Origin: Cristatella mucedo
Taxonomy: Eukaryota > Bryozoa > Phylactolaemata > Cristatellidae
Direction: 5' to 3'
Assembly: GCA_009760855.2 (NCBI GenBank)
Contig: WPIO01000029.1
Span: forward strand, 2,340,001 to 2,404,000
DNA length: 64,000 bases
In this document: positions 62,701 through 64,000 of the stretch, piece after piece
Layout of the letters: each line of letters begins with the position of its first letter
Numbering within the stretch: the first letter of the stretch is position 1
The notes under the pieces: model-generated
Seen by the model: only the letters and a program-made list of their open reading frames with translations
Database searches by the model: none
Told to the model about the DNA's origin: nothing
Position numbers and translations under genes: made by a program

Positions 62701-63544
62701 TCTATTATGACCCTGGGTCTTAGCCTAGGGTTAAGGTACTTGCTCTTAGCGACCCAGGTCATGGATTCAAGTCCTGCTGCAGGCAATTCTGTATATTACC
62801 CACTACAAGCTGGAGTGCTAGCCGATAATGCTCTTCTGCTGCTGTGTAAATGAGGCTAATGAATAAGCTGACCTTTACTATGGCTTTTTACTTTACTAGG
62901 CTCCAGCAATTCCACGTGCTTGCAAAAACGAAGCAATGCCCTAACACGTCTTGCCTCTGTGTTAATATCTCCTAGCACGGCTGCTGTACGTGCTGGGCAC
63001 GTGCACTTGCTTTGGTATGTGTGTAGCTTCCTAAATCTTGTTCTATGGAAGTCATCCAGCTGGCTAAGCCATGTAGATGGATCAGTGTTTTCACCACGAC
63101 TAATGGCTAATGACTAATTGCTGTGAATGATGCCGACTATGCAAGTAGTTGCCTCGAGTATAAGATGCCCCTTTGCAGCTTCCTATTTATTCTGCCCACT
63201 AATCCAGTGCAGCTTATCGGAAGGGGGCTCATTACTCCCAGCCGAGCTAGCTGTCAAGAACCACTGAGATGCACTTGAGTGCTTACTCAAGTGCTTCGGA
63301 TGCAAACTCAAGTCTGCATGTGATTGCATTCTCGATTCTACATGGGGGCGCTCTTGTGTGCAATGGCTGTAGCTTTTTGCTCTTTGTCCTATTGAATCGC
63401 TAGTGCGACCGTTCCTTCATGTCTGCCATAGGGATTGCAGTCGATGAAGCCGACATTATGGTCGATGCGCTGGACACGCTCGCACAACGGCTTGAGAAGA
63501 ATGAGCCCAACGTCTTCTTCAGTGTTGCCAACGACCTTTCAAAG
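42265..63544 (+). CDS. MROH1: MROH1-type HEAT-repeat protein, 5' two thirds, 24 exons recognised
   Basis: Partial gene running off the right edge. Coding join: 42265-42410, 42861-42995, 43598-43760, 43896-43994, 47361-47515, 47781-47921, 48135-48306, 48481-48594, 49323-49396, 49517-49636, 50074-50184, 51172-51316, 52524-52706, 55077-55138, 55229-55345, 55507-55626, 55955-56080, 56189-56347, 58390-58512, 58621-58700, 59023-59263, 60707-60820, 60947-61082, 63441-63544. This totals about 1047 codons; human MROH1 has about 1640. Identification rests on ordered matches such as [53 protein letters not shown] and LLDGANDK. The protein is a string of HEAT-type helix pairs. A role at lysosomes linked to WASH-generated actin has been reported for the Dictyostelium homologue. 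Introns after exons 2, 6 and probably 24 start with GC. The first coding exon is unplaced and a short exon between 56347 and 58390 may be missing. Confidence 0.93.
42861..42995 (+). CDS. MROH1: MROH1 exon 2 (GC donor follows)
   Basis: 45 codons, [20 protein letters not shown] to VEMTASK. Acceptor TTTTTTGTAG. The next bases are GCAAGA, and EMTASK|DIVPEW aligns with human EMTKTK|DLVPEW, so the donor is GC. Phase 0. Confidence 0.92.
42996..43597 (+). other. MROH1 intron 2, frame open into the intron
   Basis: Begins with a GC donor. The reading frame of exon 2 continues open for 52 codons (to 43151) with coding-like composition, so if the GC site is skipped a truncated protein would result. Confidence 0.4.
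43598..43760 (+). CDS. MROH1: MROH1 exon 3
   Basis: Encodes [20 protein letters not shown] to [13 protein letters not shown] and LAISN. Acceptor GTCTCTGCAG, donor GTTCGT, ends in phase 1. Confidence 0.95.
43896..43994 (+). CDS. MROH1: MROH1 exon 4
   Basis: Encodes [20 protein letters not shown] then [13 protein letters not shown], among the most conserved parts. Acceptor GTGTTGCAG, donor GTAAGA, phase 1 at both ends. Confidence 0.96.
44113..44233 (+). mobile_element. LINE 3' end fragment
   Basis: CATTCGATCGTGCTTTC, GCAGCGAACGTTAAGTGCTTAG, then AGAGATTTTTAAGTTCTCTGAGG and ATT repeats. The outer stem is partly lost. Confidence 0.7.
44469..44646 (+). mobile_element. LINE 3' end fragment
   Basis: TTTGCATGCTGACCCTG through AAAGCGCCTAGAAAGAG to GGCGCTTTATC and ATT repeats. 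In MROH1 intron 4. Confidence 0.85.
45588..45758 (+). mobile_element. LINE 3' end insertion with long direct flanks
   Basis: CCCTAACCATGTTATTCG to the perfect AAAGCGCC/GGCGCTTT stem and ATT repeats. A 34-base segment at 45554-45587 is repeated at 45759-45792 with one mismatch, as expected for a target-site duplication. Confidence 0.85.
46805..46909. repeat. (GA)n microsatellite
   Basis: About 100 bases of GA-rich sequence with a pure core of about 45 bases, in MROH1 intron 4. Confidence 0.95.
47361..47515 (+). CDS. MROH1: MROH1 exon 5
   Basis: Encodes [20 protein letters not shown] to [19 protein letters not shown]. Acceptor TTTTTTGCAG, donor GTTAGT. The 3.4-kb intron before it holds several LINE fragments. 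Confidence 0.96.
47781..47921 (+). CDS. MROH1: MROH1 exon 6 (GC donor follows)
   Basis: 47 codons, [16 protein letters not shown] to EEQLPKL-like [19 protein letters not shown] and LPLTQ. The next bases are GCAAGG, with CAG|GCAAG context. The intron is only 213 bases. Phase 0. Confidence 0.94.
48135..48306 (+). CDS. MROH1: MROH1 exon 7
   Basis: Encodes [33 protein letters not shown] and [12 protein letters not shown]. Acceptor GTGACCAG, donor GTAAGC, ends in phase 1. Confidence 0.94.
48481..48594 (+). CDS. MROH1: MROH1 exon 8
   Basis: Encodes [20 protein letters not shown] then [17 protein letters not shown]. Acceptor CCTTCACAG, donor GTGTGT, phase 1 at both ends. Confidence 0.94.
48630..48725. 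repeat. TG-rich alternating tract
   Basis: Imperfect GTGTGTGC/ATATGTGTAC words in the intron after MROH1 exon 8. Confidence 0.6.
49323..49396 (+). CDS. MROH1: MROH1 exon 9
   Basis: Encodes [20 protein letters not shown] then TNNK, matching human MEDKKPFILSSMRLPLLDTNSK. Acceptor ATTCTCCAG, donor GTGAGA. Confidence 0.92.
49517..49636 (+). CDS. MROH1: MROH1 exon 10
   Basis: 40 codons, [20 protein letters not shown] to [13 protein letters not shown]. Acceptor CCTGCAG, donor GTGAGC, phase 0. Confidence 0.96.
50074..50184 (+). CDS. MROH1: MROH1 exon 11
   Basis: 37 codons, [20 protein letters not shown] to [13 protein letters not shown]. Acceptor AAATTGTAG, donor GTGAGC, phase 0. A GT-rich tract follows. 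Confidence 0.92.
50235..50710. repeat. long alternating purine-pyrimidine tract
   Basis: About 475 bases made almost wholly of TG, CA, GC and TA steps (GCATGTGTGCATGTGTGTGTGTG style), with pure (GT) cores at about 50375-50400 and 50667-50709. In the intron after MROH1 exon 11. The Cys- and His-rich open frames on both strands are artefacts. Confidence 0.9.
51172..51316 (+). CDS. MROH1: MROH1 exon 12
   Basis: Encodes [20 protein letters not shown] to [20 protein letters not shown]. Acceptor GTTGTACAG, donor GTAAGC, ends in phase 1. Confidence 0.95.
51418..51470 (-). mobile_element. weak LINE/SINE tail remnant
   Basis: TTGTGCCTCAGACGAACTAA followed by ATCTCAATCC resembles the terminal hairpin region on the minus strand. 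Very diverged. Confidence 0.35.
52524..52706 (+). CDS. MROH1: MROH1 exon 13
   Basis: Encodes [18 protein letters not shown] to [20 protein letters not shown]. Acceptor TGTGGCCAG, donor GTGAGG, phase 1 at both ends. Confidence 0.94.
52975..53095. repeat. imperfect minisatellite-like GCATGGTG tract
   Basis: Repeated words close to GTGAGCA(C/T)GTATGCATGG and ATATGTGCATGGTGCATG in MROH1 intron 13. Confidence 0.5.
53303..53538 (-). mobile_element. LINE 3' end fragment
   Basis: AATAATAATATAATGATAAT, hairpin with a partly mismatched stem, then the shared 3' UTR with GGTCAGCATGCAAGTG and CAGTGTCAGCATGC. Confidence 0.87.
53651..53733. repeat. (TA)n bounded by an inverted repeat
   Basis: About 55 bases of TA between TACATGATAT and its complement ATATCATGTA, giving a potential long hairpin or cruciform. 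In MROH1 intron 13. Confidence 0.85.
54660..54815 (-). mobile_element. tRNA-derived SINE with LINE-type tail, copy 2
   Basis: On the minus strand: TTGGCCCAGTGGCTAAGGTGC (A-box), GTAGGCTCGAGCCC (B-box), CATATGTGAAGTGCC, then the hairpin AGTGCC...GGCACT and an AT-rich tail. The outer stem pairs perfectly with bases different from those in the LINE. Confidence 0.85.
55077..55138 (+). CDS. MROH1: MROH1 exon 14
   Basis: 62-base exon encoding [20 protein letters not shown] plus K. Acceptor GCGTGGTAG is pyrimidine-poor, donor GTTAGG. Confidence 0.88.
55229..55345 (+). CDS. MROH1: MROH1 exon 15
   Basis: 39 codons, [20 protein letters not shown] to [10 protein letters not shown]. Acceptor TCTTTCAG, donor GTAAGG. 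The intron before it is only 90 bases. Confidence 0.92.
55507..55626 (+). CDS. MROH1: MROH1 exon 16
   Basis: 40 codons, [20 protein letters not shown] to SSQVERE. Acceptor TATTTCCAG, donor GTACGA. Confidence 0.92.
55955..56080 (+). CDS. MROH1: MROH1 exon 17
   Basis: 42 codons, [20 protein letters not shown] to [13 protein letters not shown]. Acceptor CCTTTTGCAG, donor GTCAGC. Confidence 0.92.
56189..56347 (+). CDS. MROH1: MROH1 exon 18
   Basis: 53 codons, [20 protein letters not shown] then [20 protein letters not shown] and ending PHIANQK. Acceptor CTTTTTAG, donor GTTTGT. Confidence 0.92.
57515..57790. repeat. irregular minisatellite
   Basis: Five spaced variants of ACTGGGGGATGTTTGGCC at about 57521, 57551, 57671, 57731 and 57762. 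In the intron after MROH1 exon 18. Confidence 0.5.
58390..58512 (+). CDS. MROH1: MROH1 exon 19
   Basis: 41 codons, [20 protein letters not shown] to [12 protein letters not shown]. Acceptor TCCTTGCAG, donor GTGAGC. Human MROH1 has about ten more residues at the join with exon 18, so a small exon may be missing. Confidence 0.9.
58621..58700 (+). CDS. MROH1: MROH1 exon 20
   Basis: Encodes [20 protein letters not shown] then RACSAL. Acceptor CATTTTCAG. The donor is placed at GTATCC by phase (2). Confidence 0.85.
58783..58920 (+). mobile_element. tRNA-derived SINE, family B copy 2
   Basis: Head TCCTAGCCTAGCGGTAAGGTGC, weak B-box TATATCGAAGC, body CTGCAAGTGGGCGGTAGCC and tail GAGGCTGTTGAATC. In the intron after MROH1 exon 20. 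Confidence 0.72.
59023..59263 (+). CDS. MROH1: MROH1 exon 21
   Basis: Longest exon seen here: [20 protein letters not shown], an acidic loop AGEEAEDGG, then [20 protein letters not shown] and GLDTLFK. Acceptor ACCCTAG, donor GTGAAC. Confidence 0.92.
60371..60536 (+). mobile_element. tRNA-derived SINE, family A copy 4
   Basis: The best-preserved copy: GGCTCACTAGGTAAGGCGG, GAGGTCGTGGGTTCGAATCC (good B-box), CACTGCAAGCGGTGGTG, and tail GAGGCTGTTAAATCAGCTAG. Confidence 0.92.
60707..60820 (+). CDS. MROH1: MROH1 exon 22
   Basis: 38 codons, [20 protein letters not shown] to [12 protein letters not shown]. Acceptor ATGTTGTAG, donor GTGAAG. Confidence 0.93.
60947..61082 (+). CDS. MROH1: MROH1 exon 23
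   Basis: Encodes [20 protein letters not shown] then [20 protein letters not shown]. Acceptor ATATCGTAG, donor GTACGG, ends in phase 1. Confidence 0.92.
61424..62385 (-). mobile_element. L2/CR1-type LINE, 5' truncated
   Basis: AATAAT tail and hairpin at 61424-61500, shared 3' UTR, then the C-terminal RT region open at 61769-62278 ([35 protein letters not shown]). A roughly 30-base direct duplication at about 62148-62195 makes a repeated RACLD(K/R)D. In MROH1 intron 23. Confidence 0.9.
62541..62700 (+). mobile_element. tRNA-derived SINE, family B copy 3
   Basis: GGGTCTTAGCCTAGTGGTAAGGTGC head, B-box region TTTCGAGCCCTGC, body GTGATAGCCGTAAAGGCTCT, tail GAGGCCGTTGAATCAGCTGAC. Confidence 0.82.
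62711..62872 (+). mobile_element. tRNA-derived SINE, family B copy 4, tandem with copy 3
   Basis: GGGTCTTAGCCTAGGGTTAAGG head, GGATTCAAGTCCTGC B-box, body and tail more diverged. It lies about 10 bases after the previous copy in the same direction. Confidence 0.78.
63441..63544 (+). CDS. MROH1: MROH1 exon 24, boundaries less sure
   Basis: Encodes [20 protein letters not shown] then [15 protein letters not shown]. The match to human is weaker. Acceptor GGGATTGCAG fits phase 1. If the match is right the exon ends at AAG|GCACGC, another GC donor. A further exon starting at 63730 (VSDRIGRFRK) is possible but not convincing. Confidence 0.6.
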
Positions 63545-64000
63545 GCACGCCGCTTGGTGCCCCGCTGTCCGAGCTTGCCCGAGCCTGCCACTGGTTGCCA
63601 GCGCAGCGTCACTTTGCTCGAGACTATTCTTTGCGGCCTTACGCCGTTTATGTAATGCCGTGTCACGCTGTCTCAATATTTTCTATGAGGCCTCTAAGGA
63701 TTAGTTCGTCCCCACCTTCAACTCTGCAGGTCTCAGACCGTATAGGTCGCTTCCGAAAAAACTTTCTACGTGGGGTGCTCTCTCCATTGCTAGCAATGAT
63801 TCTGGTACCTCTTTTGCAGCCGTTTTTTGTTGTGTCGTTAGGTCATGACCCGGCAGCAAGGTGCTAGAGCTTCACGGCTCCAGTTGGGCAGGTTTGAGAC
63901 CTGCAGAAGATGACCCATTAGTGCCTACTGCAAGATCAGCCGTTGTTTCAGCTGCTGTATCAGCTTCACTATACTTATATGCTCTTTGTGGCATAATTCG

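Overview
The window is nuclear DNA from an animal (metazoan). Its genes are interrupted by spliceosomal introns, use the standard code and recognisable AATAAA/ATTAAA signals, and sit among LINEs, tRNA-derived SINEs, solo LTRs and microsatellites. No bacterial-style operons, CRISPR arrays or rRNA genes are visible. I cannot name the phylum from sequence alone. The repeat landscape (L2/CR1-type LINEs with an ATT-repeat tail) suits a marine or early-branching invertebrate, but that is inference.

Three host genes lie head to tail on the + strand. (1) A two-exon actin gene at 4283-5592 encodes 376 residues, with the intron after the conserved Q of GRPRHQ. (2) A complete 14-exon RFT1 gene at 12336-36577 encodes 549 residues, an ER multi-spanning protein of N-glycan precursor assembly. 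I rebuilt it from splice sites and human RFT1 similarity, and every exon length fits the reading phase. (3) The 5' two thirds of a MROH1-type HEAT-repeat gene (24 exons recognised, 42265-63544) runs off the right edge. Its first coding exon and its 3' end are not seen.

The most unusual observation is splicing. Of about 38 donor sites placed by protein homology and phase, five read GC rather than GT: RFT1 introns 2 and 10, MROH1 introns after exons 2 and 6, and, less surely, after exon 24. Two or three of these have a strong AG|GCAAG context. This is far above the roughly 1 percent usual in animals.

Region by region: 1-1.7 kb is a decayed LINE reverse transcriptase. From 3.5 to 4.2 kb, two SINE copies abut the actin gene. 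From 6.4 to 8.1 kb there is a LINE nested within a LINE, a solo LTR and another LINE. From 8 to 12.3 kb there are no recognised genes, with one solo LTR. From 12.3 to 36.6 kb is RFT1, with introns full of LINE tails, SINEs, a dispersed repeat called X here, a (GT)n tract, a solo LTR inside a copy of X, and a decayed protein-coding element. From 36.6 to 42.2 kb is GC-richer DNA with one plausible minus-strand exon of unknown function and the presumed MROH1 promoter. From 42.2 to 64 kb is MROH1 with more repeats.

The repeats form a coherent system. All LINE tails share an RNA hairpin whose outer stem is kept by compensatory changes, and at least one tRNA-derived SINE family carries the same hairpin, as expected if it borrows the LINE machinery. 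Two other SINE types share a 3' half but have different tRNA-like heads.
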